Source: Paraflavitalea sp. CAU 1676
GTDB taxonomy: Bacteria; Bacteroidota; Bacteroidia; Chitinophagales; Chitinophagaceae
Direction: 5' to 3'
DNA: 64,000 bases
Assembly: GCF_029223285.1 (NCBI RefSeq)
Contig: NZ_JARHUJ010000005.1
Location: forward strand, 620,001-684,000
Positions 1 through 9,413 of the stretch are shown here, in pieces. The notes under the pieces were generated by a model. The model had not been told where the DNA came from, searched no databases, and was given only the letters and a program-made list of their open reading frames with translations. The stretch's first letter is position 1; every line of letters starts with the position of its first letter. The position numbers were made by a program, and so were the translations under genes.

Positions 1-610
1 ACGCTATTGAACCATCCGGCAGGTGAATCTTCCAGCTCGCTACATTTGCGGTCTTAAGGAGATTAAAGGTCTCATTGACTGTATTATTATCGTTTCTGAC
101 ATTTAATTCCCGCGTGTTTATTTTCGTGACAACAACTCCTGCCTGTCGGACACTTTGATTTGGTTTTAAACTATCCAGTTTCAATATAGAACCATCACTT
201 AATATCAAAATTGATTCATTACTTGTTGAAACAGTGTCAAGATTAAATAAAGTGTTTGCCTCAATGCTCTTTTCCTTGCTGTACCATACTTGTATCCAGA
301 TGAGCGAGCAAACGGCCCCAATAAATATTGCCGCTAATGCTATCCGAAGGAAATACCATTGGTATTTACGCGAATGCGCGGTGCCAGGAGCACTAATACT
401 TTTTTTTAAATCGTCCCAACCGGCATCCTGATTGTAGGATGATAGAATTTCGAAATCATGTTTAATAGGCTGCTCGGTGATCCTATTAATGAAATCCAAA
501 TTCCTGGGATCTTCTTGTACCCAATTTGCCAAAACCCCCATTTCTTCCTCGGTAAGATCCTCTGATTGAGCTTTTAAAAATAACCATTCTATCCGTTCAC
601 TTTTCTCCAT
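1..610 (-). CDS. FecR-family anti-sigma factor (partial, C-terminus beyond window)
   Basis: This is the N-terminal 203 residues of an open frame that runs off the left edge; the ATG is at 608-610. It starts with an acidic cytoplasmic segment (MEKSERIEW...) typical of FecR N-termini. One membrane segment follows around residues 85-105 (FLRIALAAIFIGAVCSLIWI). A periplasmic part then carries a WKIHLPDGS motif near the edge, matching the LPDGT element of FecR domains. FecR proteins hold or activate an ECF sigma factor and read the state of an outer-membrane TonB receptor. The sigma gene lies 138 bp upstream on the same strand, as expected. The cognate SusC-type receptor would lie to the left of the window. 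The missing C-terminus means the STN-binding part cannot be checked. Confidence 0.85.
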   Translation of the reverse strand, partial: MEKSERIEWLFLKAQSEDLTEEEMGVLANWVQEDPRNLDFINRITEQPIKHDFEILSSYNQDAGWDDLKKSISAPGTAHSRKYQWYFLRIALAAIFIGAVCSLIWIQVWYSKEKSIEANTLFNLDTVSTSNESILILSDGSILKLDSLKPNQSVRQAGVVVTKINTRELNVRNDNNTVNETFNLLKTANVASWKIHLPDGSIA

Positions 611-748
611 GTTGGATTTGTGATCGTGAGATATTAATACTGTTGTTATTATTTATCCTGAATCTCCATTTCATTACAAGAAATGACAACTTTTTTTTAT
701 AGCTGTACGGTATTTATTTCTTTTGTTTTGTAATGTGTTGAAAATGAG

Positions 749-1333
749 CTAGATTATGATTGTAATGCCGGATTTTATTTTTTGGACTACTGCGAGGGCT
801 CTTAAGAAAAGCAATGCGCGATGATGTTTCACTCGTACGTTATTTACGGAAATTTGCAACTCGTTGGCAATTTCGGTAACACTTTTTCCTTCGGTTACAA
901 GTTTTTCAATAATGGATTTTTGATCTTCAGGAAGCTTTTTTACTAGTTGGTAAAGTTCATTAATGAATTCATTATAAATAATTTCTGTCAGGATAGGGGA
1001 CTGCACTTCGCCGGAATACATCGACCGAAGTTTTCTTTTACGAACGAGTCTGTTTCGACGAAATGACGAACACATATTACTCACCGAAACATAAAGAGAG
1101 TTGCGAATGTGCAATACAGTAGAATATTTCTGAATATTTCCATGCAAGCTAATAAATGCTTTGCTTACAATATCTTCAGACTCCTGGCTATCAGAGATTT
1201 GTTTGTATGCGAACAGGTAGAGCTGGCTTGAAAAATGCGTATAAATGCTTTTAAATGCATCCTCATCTCCTGCTTTTAACCTGGCAATAAAATCCTCCTC
1301 CGTTTGTGGATTAGCACTCCAAGGCTCTGCCAT
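749..1333 (-). CDS. ECF-type RNA polymerase sigma-70 factor
   Basis: This 194-residue protein has the two-domain layout of extracytoplasmic-function sigma factors. Region 2 spans about residues 25-95 (YKQISDSQESEDIVSKAF). Region 4, around residues 135-180, has a helix-turn-helix (KSVTEIANELQISVNNVRVKHHRALLFL). The length is normal for the Bacteroidota expansion family that pairs with FecR. It lies immediately upstream of the partial FecR gene on the same strand, so the two probably form a cell-surface signalling pair for a receptor outside the window. The C-terminal tail (IKSGITIII) is unusually hydrophobic. Family assignment is firm; the target genes are unknown. Confidence 0.93.
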   Translation of the reverse strand: MAEPWSANPQTEEDFIARLKAGDEDAFKSIYTHFSSQLYLFAYKQISDSQESEDIVSKAFISLHGNIQKYSTVLHIRNSLYVSVSNMCSSFRRNRLVRKRKLRSMYSGEVQSPILTEIIYNEFINELYQLVKKLPEDQKSIIEKLVTEGKSVTEIANELQISVNNVRVKHHRALLFLRALAVVQKIKSGITIII

Positions 1334-1546
1334 AAACGTTGACTTTAGTTAATAAAAAGGCGTTAGGTTAACTATAACAGGTCAAGAAAACTGGGGGAAT
1401 CTTGTCGCAATGTAAGGATTTATTTCATTTGTATCCAAGTAGTTCTACGCGCGGTAATTATTACCGTTAGGGCCAACGTATCGGTTATACTGGATAATGC
1501 CATATAAATGCTTCCCCCTATCTTAAAGGCAAAGTTGTTCAATCAA

Positions 1547-2173
1547 CTATGCATTAAATAAAAACTCAACTGGTAAAATTGTTTTATTATGGTAAGTAAT
1601 TCCCCCATGATTCAATGTACTGGCGCCCGGAACTACTTTTGTTTCAAATGAAGTATGATTAAGGTATAATAACAGGTCTGAGACATTTGAAGTAAAACTT
1701 TTCGGCTGAATGCCTTTTCTAATTGCATCGCTCGTCAAATAGGAGTTTATTTTATTATTCTCAACAATGCAGAAGAATATTAGGAAGGGTTGAGAAAGTG
1801 ACGATAATGTATTCAGGATAATAAGCGTGCCGTTGAAATCTGATTTCTTTTTGCATCCTGAAAGTTGAACCTGGTAGAAGATTGTTGTTGTTTGTCCTTT
1901 TCCAGAGGACCGTATAAAAGTACCGCTTTGGTTTATTTCGTAATCCTCTTCTCTAGGGGTACATCCATTTTTTGAAGTGCTCAGAAAATTGTCAAATAGT
2001 GGATTGGTAAGAAATTGAATTTTGCTCCTGAAGTCACTTCTAAGATTGTTTAATGTATCCTGAAGGTGGGGTTTGAGTTTAGATAGTTCTAAGTCGGTTC
2101 CGTCAATAGAAAACGCCAGGTGATTTGAAGGTATAAGTAAGCGAATAGCTGTATTTCTATCAGTTATTTGCAT
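1547..2173 (-). CDS. Hypothetical protein, 208 aa
   Basis: I do not recognise this protein. It has no signal peptide and no obvious membrane segment, apart from a short hydrophobic stretch near residues 118-136 (LSSLSQPFLIFFCIVEN). It contains several Thr/Ser-rich strands and only three cysteines (in NGCTP, SGCKK and FFCIV). It stands alone, transcribed away from the large gene at 2809 and towards the sigma factor at 1333, with about 210 bp on the 3' side. Codon usage and AT content match its neighbours, and the frame is clean over its full length. Its existence as a gene is likely; its function is not inferable. Confidence 0.6.
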   Translation of the reverse strand: MQITDRNTAIRLLIPSNHLAFSIDGTDLELSKLKPHLQDTLNNLRSDFRSKIQFLTNPLFDNFLSTSKNGCTPREEDYEINQSGTFIRSSGKGQTTTIFYQVQLSGCKKKSDFNGTLIILNTLSSLSQPFLIFFCIVENNKINSYLTSDAIRKGIQPKSFTSNVSDLLLYLNHTSFETKVVPGASTLNHGGITYHNKTILPVEFLFNA

Positions 2174-2808
2174 TAATGCTAAGTTTAATGTGTGAATGGA
2201 TTAGAAAAAGGAATAGGTTTAGTAGCGAATTGCAGCAACGCTAATATCGATATTTTCCCGAGAAAATAAAAAGTGCTTTGATGCGAACGGTTCTTCTCGT
2301 TTTTTATCATACTTAGATTGTCTTTTTTCTGATATGTCCTTTTGCTTTCATTAATCTTCGAAGTAAATATTATTGCAACTACAGGTATATGATATAGTTA
2401 TTGTAATGCAAACTGTATTTATTTTTGAAACTTTTACAAATTACTGAACTCAATGTTTTTCGGATGTACCTTAGTTATCGTAACAGAAAGCACTCCCCTA
2501 AACGATAGCATTGAATTCCTGAAGATTTATTTTTTAAAAAGGCATTGTGTAATGCTGTGTTAGATTTAAAGTTTACTTTTTTCATAATATAACATGGTAA
2601 AGGCTCGTGTTATGCAGCAATGTTTAATGACAACCAGGCAGCTCTTGCTGCATGGTTGTTTTTAAAACACTAGAGTTCGTGTAGTAATCGACATACTTAA
2701 TCCGGGGTGTTAATACCATGACATATTTCCATTGCATTTGAGACTTTGTATTGGCACCCGGATTTTTGACCGTTCTCATTTCGTACCATTCCATTAAACC
2801 TTGTTCCG
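2174..2808. other. Intergenic region, 635 bp, divergent
   Basis: This AT-rich spacer separates the leftward gene ending at 2173 from the rightward operon starting at 2809, so it should hold both promoters. I see no coding frame of useful length and no strong terminator. No convincing TTG-N17-23-TAnnTTTG pair could be fixed. Confidence 0.5.
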
Positions 2809-5800
2809 ATGCAAAAAAAAGCGATCATTATTGGTGCCGGGCCGGCTGGACTAACTGCCGCATATGAATTACTCAAACGTACAGACGTAAAGCCGATTGT
2901 ATTAGAGAAAGATAAGCAGGTAGGTGGGATTTCTAAGACAGTTAACTATAAAGGCAATAAAATGGACTTCGGTCCGCACCGATTCTTTTCTAAGAGTGAT
3001 AGGGTAATGAACTGGTGGACGAATATTATGCCGCTGCACACATCGAATGACAAAAAGCTTACAATTAGTTATCAGAATAAGTCTAGAGTTATAGATACGG
3101 GAGAATTTCTGACTACAGCAGAAGATGAAACTGGAAATGGGTTACCTCCAGCGAAATCCATGATCGTAATACAACGACTCACACGCATATATTTCCTTCG
3201 TCAGTTCTTTATGTATCCGATTCAATTGTCAATTGCTACCCTAGGACAATTAGGAATTTGGACGACTATCAAAATAATCTTTTCATACTTATATGCCAGG
3301 CTATTTCCGAAAAAACCACAAAATAGCCTTGAAGATTTCATGATCAATAAGTTTGGAAATGTTTTATATCGAATCTTTTTTAAAGATTATACTGAGAAAG
3401 TATGGGGAATTGATTGCAAAAATATATCCGCGGATTGGGGAGCGCAACGTGTAAAAGGAGTTTCACTTAGCAAAGCAGTACTGCATGCTGCTAAGGCATT
3501 GACAAAGGGAAAGAGGAAAGGAAGCCAGGATATTAACCAAAAGAACACTGAAACAAGTCTGATTGAGCAATTCTTATATCCTGCTACCGGAGCTGGTGCA
3601 ATGTGGGAAGAAGTTGCAAGACAGGTCGAGATCCTTGGAGGAAATGTTGTTTCAAATTATGAGGTGACAAAGATTCATACTGCTGGCAATAAAGTCACTG
3701 GAATTACTGCATATAATAGTATTACAGGAAAGCATGAAATGCTGGAAGGTGATTACTTTTTTAGTACCATGCCTATAAAGGAATTGATCGCCGGGATGGA
3801 AGGGGAAATACCTGCAGAGGTGAAAGACGTAGCTGAAGGGCTTATTTATAGGGATTTTGTATATGCCGGGGTACTGGTCAAGAAAATGACCATAGAGACT
3901 CCCAAGGACAGTTGGATCTACATCCAGGAGAGGGATGTTAAAGTTGCAAGGATGCAGGTCTATAACAACTGGGGCCCTTACATGGTAGCCGATCCTGATA
4001 CGGTATGGTTAGGGCTCGAATACTTTTGTACAAAAGGAGATCCCATTTGGAATATGACAGATGAAGAAATTAAAAAGTTGGCTATACAGGAATTAATTCA
4101 GATGAACTTGATTACTGTTGAGGATGTGTTGGACAGCACCGTCAACCGGATGGAAAAAACTTACCCGGCTTATTTTGGTACATATGATCGTTTTGAGGTG
4201 ATTCAAAATTATTTGAATGATTTCCCAAACCTGTTCCTGGTCGGCAGAAACGGTATGCACAAGTACAACAATACAGACCATAGTATGTTGACTGCAATGG
4301 TAGCTGTTGATAATATTTGCGAAGGCGTTACAAGCAAAGCCAATCTTTGGGAGATAAATACGGAGCAGGAATATCACGAGGAAAAGTCCAGCCAGGGAGG
4401 ATTAGATGGAACTGCACCTGAGTCAATAGCGATTGCTCGGGAATCATTCAAAGAATATATGTTTGTGAAGCAAAAGAAGCTTTTCTGGATTTTTGTTGTG
4501 CTTTCCATCTTGCAATTTGCTGTCTTCAAATGGTTCTATCCTTTTGCCAATTTTATGTTTGATTCCTTTGTATACTTGGATACCGCGGTTCGCAACTATG
4601 ACATTAATATCTGGCCGATTGGATACGCTAAGTTTTTACGATTGATAAATATATTCAGCCATTCGGATTTAGTATTGGTGTCCATTCAATACCTGATTCT
4701 TCAATCTTCACTGCTCTATTTCTATTTTACAGTTTTGTTTTTGCTAAAGCCTGGAAAACCGATACAATGGCTGATGTTGTTATTTTTCTGTGTAAACCCT
4801 GCTCTGCTTAGTATTAGCAATTATGTGTTGAGCGATGCTATATTTACTGGATTTTCACTGGTCTGGTTTACCCAATTGATTTGGGTGTTATACAAGCCAA
4901 ATCGAACGTTAATAATTACGCACGGCATACTACTTTTTGTCTTATTTACTATTCGATATAATGCCCTCTACTATCCAATTATAACTATTGCAGTTTTTTT
5001 GTGTGCCAGGTATGATTGGCGGGTAAAAATAGCTAGTCTAGGTTTAGCGGGTCTTTTCATTGCAATGTTTGTTAACAGTACAATGACATCCTATAAAACA
5101 ATTACTGGAGAGAAAACATTCTCGGCCTTCAGTGGATGGATCATGGCGAATAATGCGATGATTATGTATAGAACAATGGATATGAGTAAAGAATCACCAG
5201 CTCCTGAACCATTTACCAGGCTTCACCAAATGGTTACTAAGCATATTGATTCGATAAGCAAGCTCAAGGTAAGACCAGATTCATCTGTCGCTTTATACTA
5301 TATGTGGGTGGACGGCAGCCCGTTAAAGCAATATCTATTTGAGAAGTACAAGGGTGATACAATCACACCTTATTTCAAAATGTGGGCATCGGTGAGCGGA
5401 TTGTATGCAGACTACGCCAAATACTTAATTACTAAACATCCAATAGACTATGCTAAAAACTTTTTATGGCAAAACTTGAAGTGGTATGGATCTCCGCCTC
5501 CTGAATTTCTGGGGACCTATAACCTGAAAAGCGACTCTGTAGATCGACAGATTCAACAATGGTTTCATTTTAAATCACCTGTTTTGAAATCTGGTAACAA
5601 GGAGATTAGGCCTGTATTTGCTTACCCTATGATTATGGCTGGTATTAATTCTTTTTTCTTGTTTATGTTAATCGGGACGGGGTTATTTCCTGTTTTTAAG
5701 CGGTGCAACAGAGTGGAAAATCGGATAATTTGCTTGGCGTTGTTAACCTGGTTTGTAAGTTTTGGTTTTAGTCTGATTGCGGCACCGATCGTATTACGTT

Positions 5801-5934
5801 ACCAATTGTTTTCGATGGTCCTTTTGTTAAGCTTTGGAGCAATATTATTCGAGAGGATCTACCAGGCGGCTAACGAAGTTAGTGTAGAAGAAAAGAAGTC
5901 TAAGGAAGATAACAAAATGCCGACAGCAGCATAA
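2809..5934 (+). CDS. FAD-dependent oxidoreductase fused to a polytopic GT39/ArnT-like membrane domain
   Basis: This 1041-residue protein has two parts. Residues 1 to about 510 form an amine-oxidase/UDP-galactopyranose-mutase-like FAD enzyme: GAGPAG dinucleotide-binding motif at 9-14, an acidic end of the second strand (VLEKD), a GPHRFF segment, and the late FAD motif [13 protein letters not shown] near 475. Residues from about 557 to 1020 contain many hydrophobic helices and a loop NYVLSDAIF that recalls dolichyl-phosphate-mannose/ArnT-type glycosyltransferases. These parts are usually separate genes; here one uninterrupted frame joins them. A reasonable inference is oxidation or rearrangement of a lipid-linked sugar coupled to transfer across the inner membrane, but no substrate can be named. 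It heads a same-strand run with the redox genes at 5947 and 6469 (12 bp to the next gene). Domain calls are firm for the FAD half and moderate for the membrane half. Confidence 0.8.
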   Translation: MQKKAIIIGAGPAGLTAAYELLKRTDVKPIVLEKDKQVGGISKTVNYKGNKMDFGPHRFFSKSDRVMNWWTNIMPLHTSNDKKLTISYQNKSRVIDTGEFLTTAEDETGNGLPPAKSMIVIQRLTRIYFLRQFFMYPIQLSIATLGQLGIWTTIKIIFSYLYARLFPKKPQNSLEDFMINKFGNVLYRIFFKDYTEKVWGIDCKNISADWGAQRVKGVSLSKAVLHAAKALTKGKRKGSQDINQKNTETSLIEQFLYPATGAGAMWEEVARQVEILGGNVVSNYEVTKIHTAGNKVTGITAYNSITGKHEMLEGDYFFSTMPIKELIAGMEGEIPAEVKDVAEGLIYRDFVYAGVLVKKMTIETPKDSWIYIQERDVKVARMQVYNNWGPYMVADPDTVWLGLEYFCTKGDPIWNMTDEEIKKLAIQELIQMNLITVEDVLDSTVNRMEKTYPAYFGTYDRFEVIQNYLNDFPNLFLVGRNGMHKYNNTDHSMLTAMVAVDNICEGVTSKANLWEINTEQEYHEEKSSQGGLDGTAPESIAIARESFKEYMFVKQKKLFWIFVVLSILQFAVFKWFYPFANFMFDSFVYLDTAVRNYDINIWPIGYAKFLRLINIFSHSDLVLVSIQYLILQSSLLYFYFTVLFLLKPGKPIQWLMLLFFCVNPALLSISNYVLSDAIFTGFSLVWFTQLIWVLYKPNRTLIITHGILLFVLFTIRYNALYYPIITIAVFLCARYDWRVKIASLGLAGLFIAMFVNSTMTSYKTITGEKTFSAFSGWIMANNAMIMYRTMDMSKESPAPEPFTRLHQMVTKHIDSISKLKVRPDSSVALYYMWVDGSPLKQYLFEKYKGDTITPYFKMWASVSGLYADYAKYLITKHPIDYAKNFLWQNLKWYGSPPPEFLGTYNLKSDSVDRQIQQWFHFKSPVLKSGNKEIRPVFAYPMIMAGINSFFLFMLIGTGLFPVFKRCNRVENRIICLALLTWFVSFGFSLIAAPIVLRYQLFSMVLLLSFGAILFERIYQAANEVSVEEKKSKEDNKMPTAA

Positions 5935-5946
5935 AAGTTTTAAGTA

Positions 5947-6435
5947 ATGAACAGTTCAATATGTAGTATTTATATTCTTGTATGGATTGCTGGTATAGTA
6001 TCATGTGCCGAAAGGGATAAAAGACCGACCATCGCTGAATTTGAAGTGTTGCAAATAGATAGTGCAACCAAATTCAACACGAGGGATATTCCCGGAGGTA
6101 AACCTGTGGCACTCGTGTACTTTAGTCCTGATTGTGATCATTGTCAAAGTGAAACTGCTGACTGGATCAGGAATATGGATTCGTTGAAGAATGTAAACTT
6201 TTACTTTATTACCCATGATCCGCTTGAAAGACTTCGTGTATTTAGGGAATATTACAAAACAGATAATTATCCAAATTTTCATTTAGGATGGGATTACCAG
6301 TATAGTTTCCTTAAGCTTTATAAGCCAACAGCAACTCCTTATTTCGTATTGTATGACAAGAAAAAGAAACTAAAGGTTGTGCATGGAGGCGAAGTTTCGG
6401 CTAGCATGTTACTTTCATTCCTTAAGGATATTTAA
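5947..6435 (+). CDS. Thioredoxin-fold (TlpA/redoxin-like) lipoprotein
   Basis: This 162-residue protein begins with a hydrophobic leader ending in a lipobox (IVSC, Cys20), so it is probably a lipoprotein facing the periplasm. The body is a thioredoxin fold. The active site is YFSPDCDHC with Cys63 and Cys66, and the cis-Pro region is TATPYFVLYD near residue 138. A thioredoxin-like lipoprotein next to a MauE/DoxX protein is a known Bacteroidota pairing: the membrane protein is thought to exchange electrons with the periplasmic thiol protein. It starts 12 bp after the FAD fusion gene and ends 33 bp before the MauE-like gene, so co-transcription is likely. The exported cysteine peptides just downstream are plausible clients; that is inference. 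Confidence 0.8.
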   Translation: MNSSICSIYILVWIAGIVSCAERDKRPTIAEFEVLQIDSATKFNTRDIPGGKPVALVYFSPDCDHCQSETADWIRNMDSLKNVNFYFITHDPLERLRVFREYYKTDNYPNFHLGWDYQYSFLKLYKPTATPYFVLYDKKKKLKVVHGGEVSASMLLSFLKDI

Positions 6436-6468
6436 AAAAGAATATAACAACCAATAATTAATGGTTCT

Positions 6469-6930
6469 ATGAACACTGTTAGAATAAATATTCCTGGCCG
6501 CCGATTGTCCAGCAAAGAGATGTTTATTGATATTGTGTGTGGATTATATTTTGGATTGTATATATATACGGCTTTTGACAAGCTTTTTATCAATAATCGG
6601 CTTTTTTATAACAGCTTATTTGATGTTTTCAGGCAAGAATGGATTGCTGGGTTCATTTCCTATGCTGTACCTGTTTCGGAAATATTGATTTCAGTCTTAA
6701 TGGTAATTCCAAAGTATCGAAAGTTGGGGTTACAACTTGCTACGGTTTTAATGGCAGTATTCCTTGCGTACATTATCATTCTGCTGCAAACTAAGGAAAG
6801 GCTTCCATGTAACTGTGGTGGTATTATAAGGCTAATGACGTGGACACAGCACGTCTACTTTAATGCTGGTTTTTTGATATTATCATTAATATCATTGTGG
6901 AGCTTTCGCGGAAGGCGAATGATAACTTAA
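6469..6930 (+). CDS. MauE/DoxX-like redox-associated membrane protein
   Basis: This 153-residue protein has four predicted membrane helices: around 22-40 (DIVCGLYFGLYIYTAF), 60-80, 87-107 and 125-147. A short loop CNCGG (around residues 114-118) is followed by WTQHVYFNAGF. The same four-helix layout with a CxCGG loop before the last helix is typical of the MauE/DoxX branch associated with periplasmic thioredoxins in Bacteroidota. The likely role is to pass reducing or oxidising equivalents across the inner membrane to the thioredoxin-like lipoprotein encoded immediately upstream. Directly downstream lies a small exported four-cysteine protein. The assignment rests on topology and the CNCGG motif. 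Confidence 0.78.
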   Translation: MNTVRINIPGRRLSSKEMFIDIVCGLYFGLYIYTAFDKLFINNRLFYNSLFDVFRQEWIAGFISYAVPVSEILISVLMVIPKYRKLGLQLATVLMAVFLAYIIILLQTKERLPCNCGGIIRLMTWTQHVYFNAGFLILSLISLWSFRGRRMIT

Positions 6931-6940
6931 ATTGTTTACG

Positions 6941-7225
6941 ATGAAAAAGTTTAAAGCTTTTATTATTACCACTGCAGGAACTTTAATTCTCGTATGTACA
7001 TTGGCCGCGAGGTCGAAAGTGCTGGTATTTGAATACTACTACTTCCTGGAACCGTCTCATAGTTCAATTCCGGCCCAATGTGTTTTTGTGGAGTTGGAAA
7101 CTGATTGTCTCTATTCTCCCGGTGATCCAATTTGCATAACACCGAGTGGCAGACGGGTTTATGCCCTACGAAGTGGCGAAAATTCTAGCCTATGTTTAAA
7201 ACCTTTGAATTTGAGAATGCCATGA
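6941..7225 (+). CDS. Small exported four-cysteine peptide, copy 1 (DUF6520-like)
   Basis: The open frame could start at a TTG at 6932, but ATG 6941 gives a clean signal peptide (MKKFKAFIITTAGTLILV...), so I use it; the product is 94 residues. After the leader there is an aromatic stretch (YYYFLEP) and four cysteines in the order QC, DC, IC, LC, with a conserved GRRVYALR segment before the last. The same skeleton recurs in the next two genes. It resembles the small secreted proteins annotated as DUF6520 in Bacteroidota, whose function is unknown; I recall the pattern but cannot verify it. The gene follows the MauE-like gene by 10 bp. This copy is the most diverged of the three. Confidence 0.75.
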   Translation: MKKFKAFIITTAGTLILVCTLAARSKVLVFEYYYFLEPSHSSIPAQCVFVELETDCLYSPGDPICITPSGRRVYALRSGENSSLCLKPLNLRMP

Positions 7226-7382
7226 TTAGACTGTATAGAGTAATGGCTTTGCTGTATATATTCCTTCATAATATCTAAAGTCGTTTGTACGTACAATGTG
7301 GTCATAGCCGAAAACCACCAACAAAAAAAGTAGGCAGTCAAAATCAAAGTTTATTGCTTTTCCTTAAAAAGCAGCCTTGTTT

Positions 7383-7664
7383 ATGAAACGTTTTAAAATG
7401 TTCCTGGGCGCAACTTTGCTTTGCGTTGCAATTGCCGGATTCTCAGCTTTCAAAGCTGAAAAAACTGCTCTTGACTATTATTATTACTTCGTTCCTGCTT
7501 CCGGTGGAACAGCTGCACAATGCGTACTTGTCGAGCAAGAAACAGATTGCGGCTTAATTACTACCAATCCTATTTGCGAAACTCCCAACTCCAAAAGGAT
7601 TTATCAAGCCAGGACAAGCGCTACCGCGTGTAACACTCCTTTGTTCAAAGCAACTAATCCTTAG
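7383..7664 (+). CDS. Small exported four-cysteine peptide, copy 2 (DUF6520-like)
   Basis: ATG 7383 is preferred over an upstream TTG (7377) because it starts directly with a signal peptide (MKRFKMFLGATLLCVAIAGF...). The product is 93 residues, the same length as the next copy. The mature part begins with DYYYYFVPASGG and has four cysteines (AQC, TDC, PIC, TAC) with a SKRIYQAR segment. It is strongly similar to the following gene, including the alanine-phenylalanine cleavage region, so this is a tandem duplication. It is followed by a strong hairpin at 7673-7701. A role as substrate of the neighbouring thiol-redox proteins is inference. Confidence 0.8.
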   Translation: MKRFKMFLGATLLCVAIAGFSAFKAEKTALDYYYYFVPASGGTAAQCVLVEQETDCGLITTNPICETPNSKRIYQARTSATACNTPLFKATNP

Positions 7665-7672
7665 TAGGATTA

Positions 7673-7701
7673 CAAGCGGCTCTAAATCTTAGAGCCGCTT
7701 G
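7673..7701 (+). terminator. Strong hairpin after copy 2 (terminator or attenuator)
   Basis: A perfect 13-bp stem (7673-7685 with 7689-7701) encloses a 3-nt loop and begins 8 bp after the stop codon at 7664. The trailing sequence is only moderately T-rich (tcttaact). It may therefore reduce rather than abolish read-through into the third copy. Confidence 0.7.
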
Positions 7702-7759
7702 TCTTAACTATTGAAAAAAACAAGAATCATAAGAATAACTGAAATTATAAAAGTTAACT

Positions 7760-8041
7760 ATGAAACAGTTTACGTTTTTCCTTGGTATAACTTTGTTGTG
7801 CGTTATTATTGCTGGATTTTCAGCCTTTAAAGCCGATAATATATATCAAGACTATTATTATTTTCTGATTCCCGCTTCGGGCGCATCCCCTTCCCAATGT
7901 GTACTTGTTGAGGAAGAAACAGATTGCTCGGGTGTTTCGACTAATCCTATCTGTACTACCCCTGATAGTAAGAGGATATATTTAGGGAGAACAAATGCAA
8001 CTACTTGTAATACCCCTTTGTTTAAAAATATTTGGCCTTAG
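7760..8041 (+). CDS. Small exported four-cysteine peptide, copy 3 (DUF6520-like)
   Basis: This 93-residue protein has a signal peptide (MKQFTFFLGITLLCVIIAGF), then QDYYYFLIPASG and four cysteines (SQC, TDC, PIC, TTC) with SKRIYLGR before the last and a PLFK segment near the end. It aligns without gaps to copy 2 over the full length. The spacing of cysteines is conserved, while loop residues vary. It ends 19 bp before the convergent TlpA-like gene. All three copies lie between two thioredoxin-fold genes, which suggests that disulfide formation matters for their folding or secretion. Confidence 0.8.
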   Translation: MKQFTFFLGITLLCVIIAGFSAFKADNIYQDYYYFLIPASGASPSQCVLVEEETDCSGVSTNPICTTPDSKRIYLGRTNATTCNTPLFKNIWP

Positions 8042-8060
8042 TTTAAAAAGGGTGATTTGT

Positions 8061-9413
8061 TTAATCTTTTATAACGAGAGCTCGCATTTTCTTTTTCTTC
8101 AATTTTAAGGTGATTCCATTTTCTTTTAACAAAGATCGAAAGACCTCAAATTCATTGAGCTTTCCTTGGAAATTTAAGGATATCTTTTTGTCGACATCTT
8201 TTTTGTCGACAATAAAAATCCGGTCTTCTGAGCGGAAGTGACTTGCGAGATAGTTCTGGAGATTTATTATTTCTGAATTTGAAATTGAGAATTGTGCTAA
8301 GTTGTGTTCCCTGACATCTTGTATTGAGTCATTGGGGTTTGAAAGAGCTTTTCGGTTTACACTAATTTTCCAGTAAGGAAATCTTTTGTGAATTACCTTA
8401 GCTTTGATGCCGAAATAATTGGCTAAATCGTTCCTCATTATCGATTGTATTTTAGCAATACTTGATTGGTTGCCGGGTGTCTTTAAGCTATAACAGTATA
8501 TTCCTTCATCAGTTGTTGTATTAACATAGAAAAGCCGCTTTTGCTTTTCTTTTACGATTAGTGTTGGCCAAAATGTTCCGTATAAAACTTCTTTATCTGA
8601 TCCGTCCCTGTCTCCGGGAAGGTCCCAGGTGAATACGCCTAGGTATGCTAATTTACAAAGCCATTCTAGTGAAACGCCCAATACTTGAAAGCAGCCAGGT
8701 CCGCATTCACTAGGCATATTCAGAGAATTGACATCTACTGCCATATTCCTATTCCACTTAGATAGCAACGACCGAAATAGAAATGCTGTATCGGTACCAC
8801 CATTATTGTTTGTTAGAAAGAGATCGGTCTTTTTATATGACGCAATGGCTTTAAGTCGCTCTATTTTGCTATATGCAGGATTAAGAGCTGGAGTTTTACC
8901 TGACAGGAACATTTCCATGTCAGAAGCCGTATAACCAACGGTAATTCCTTTAATAACTCCATCAGGTGAAATTATAATTATGTAAGGACCGTTTCTGATA
9001 TTATACTTCTTAAAAAAAGCTGAGTCAAAGGTGTGCGCTATTTCTAAATTGTAGTATTTTTTGTGTTCATTATATATTCTTTCTATTCCACGGTCTTTGT
9101 CCATAAGACCAACCATTAGAATCTGTACCTTGTTTGCTAATTGTTGACGTAATGATTCCACATGCGGAAAACTTTCGATACAACTCAAACATCCCTTATT
9201 CCATAAATCTAGTACAAGCCACTTCCCTTTAAAGTCTGTTACTTTTACGTTTGACTGTGCATAATCTTTCACGTTTGTAAACGTGTAGTCTGGCATGGTA
9301 TCACCTATTTGTAAATACTTCCTACCATCTGGTAAACTTTGGGAGAAGGCAATTTCACTGATTGCCAGGAAAAATATGATGGATGCGATTATTTTATTAA
9401 GGTGTGCTTTCAT
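8061..9413 (-). CDS. TlpA-family thiol:disulfide protein with C-terminal STN-like region
   Basis: This 450-residue exported protein has a signal peptide (residues 1-24, cleavage near AFSQ). Its thioredoxin domain spans about residues 36-170 and has the active site WNKGCLSC (Cys75, Cys78) and a cis-Pro loop near GPYIIIISPDG. The remaining 270 residues are not thioredoxin. The last 50 (KKISLNFQGKLNEFEVFRSL to the end) read like an STN/secretin-type short domain. Its ATG overlaps the stop of the GH51 gene by 4 bp (ATGA), so it is the last gene of the SusCD operon. It probably reduces or isomerises disulfides in the periplasm. The C-terminal part might contact the TonB/FecR machinery; that is inference. 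Confidence 0.8.
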   Translation of the reverse strand: MKAHLNKIIASIIFFLAISEIAFSQSLPDGRKYLQIGDTMPDYTFTNVKDYAQSNVKVTDFKGKWLVLDLWNKGCLSCIESFPHVESLRQQLANKVQILMVGLMDKDRGIERIYNEHKKYYNLEIAHTFDSAFFKKYNIRNGPYIIIISPDGVIKGITVGYTASDMEMFLSGKTPALNPAYSKIERLKAIASYKKTDLFLTNNNGGTDTAFLFRSLLSKWNRNMAVDVNSLNMPSECGPGCFQVLGVSLEWLCKLAYLGVFTWDLPGDRDGSDKEVLYGTFWPTLIVKEKQKRLFYVNTTTDEGIYCYSLKTPGNQSSIAKIQSIMRNDLANYFGIKAKVIHKRFPYWKISVNRKALSNPNDSIQDVREHNLAQFSISNSEIINLQNYLASHFRSEDRIFIVDKKDVDKKISLNFQGKLNEFEVFRSLLKENGITLKLKKKKMRALVIKD

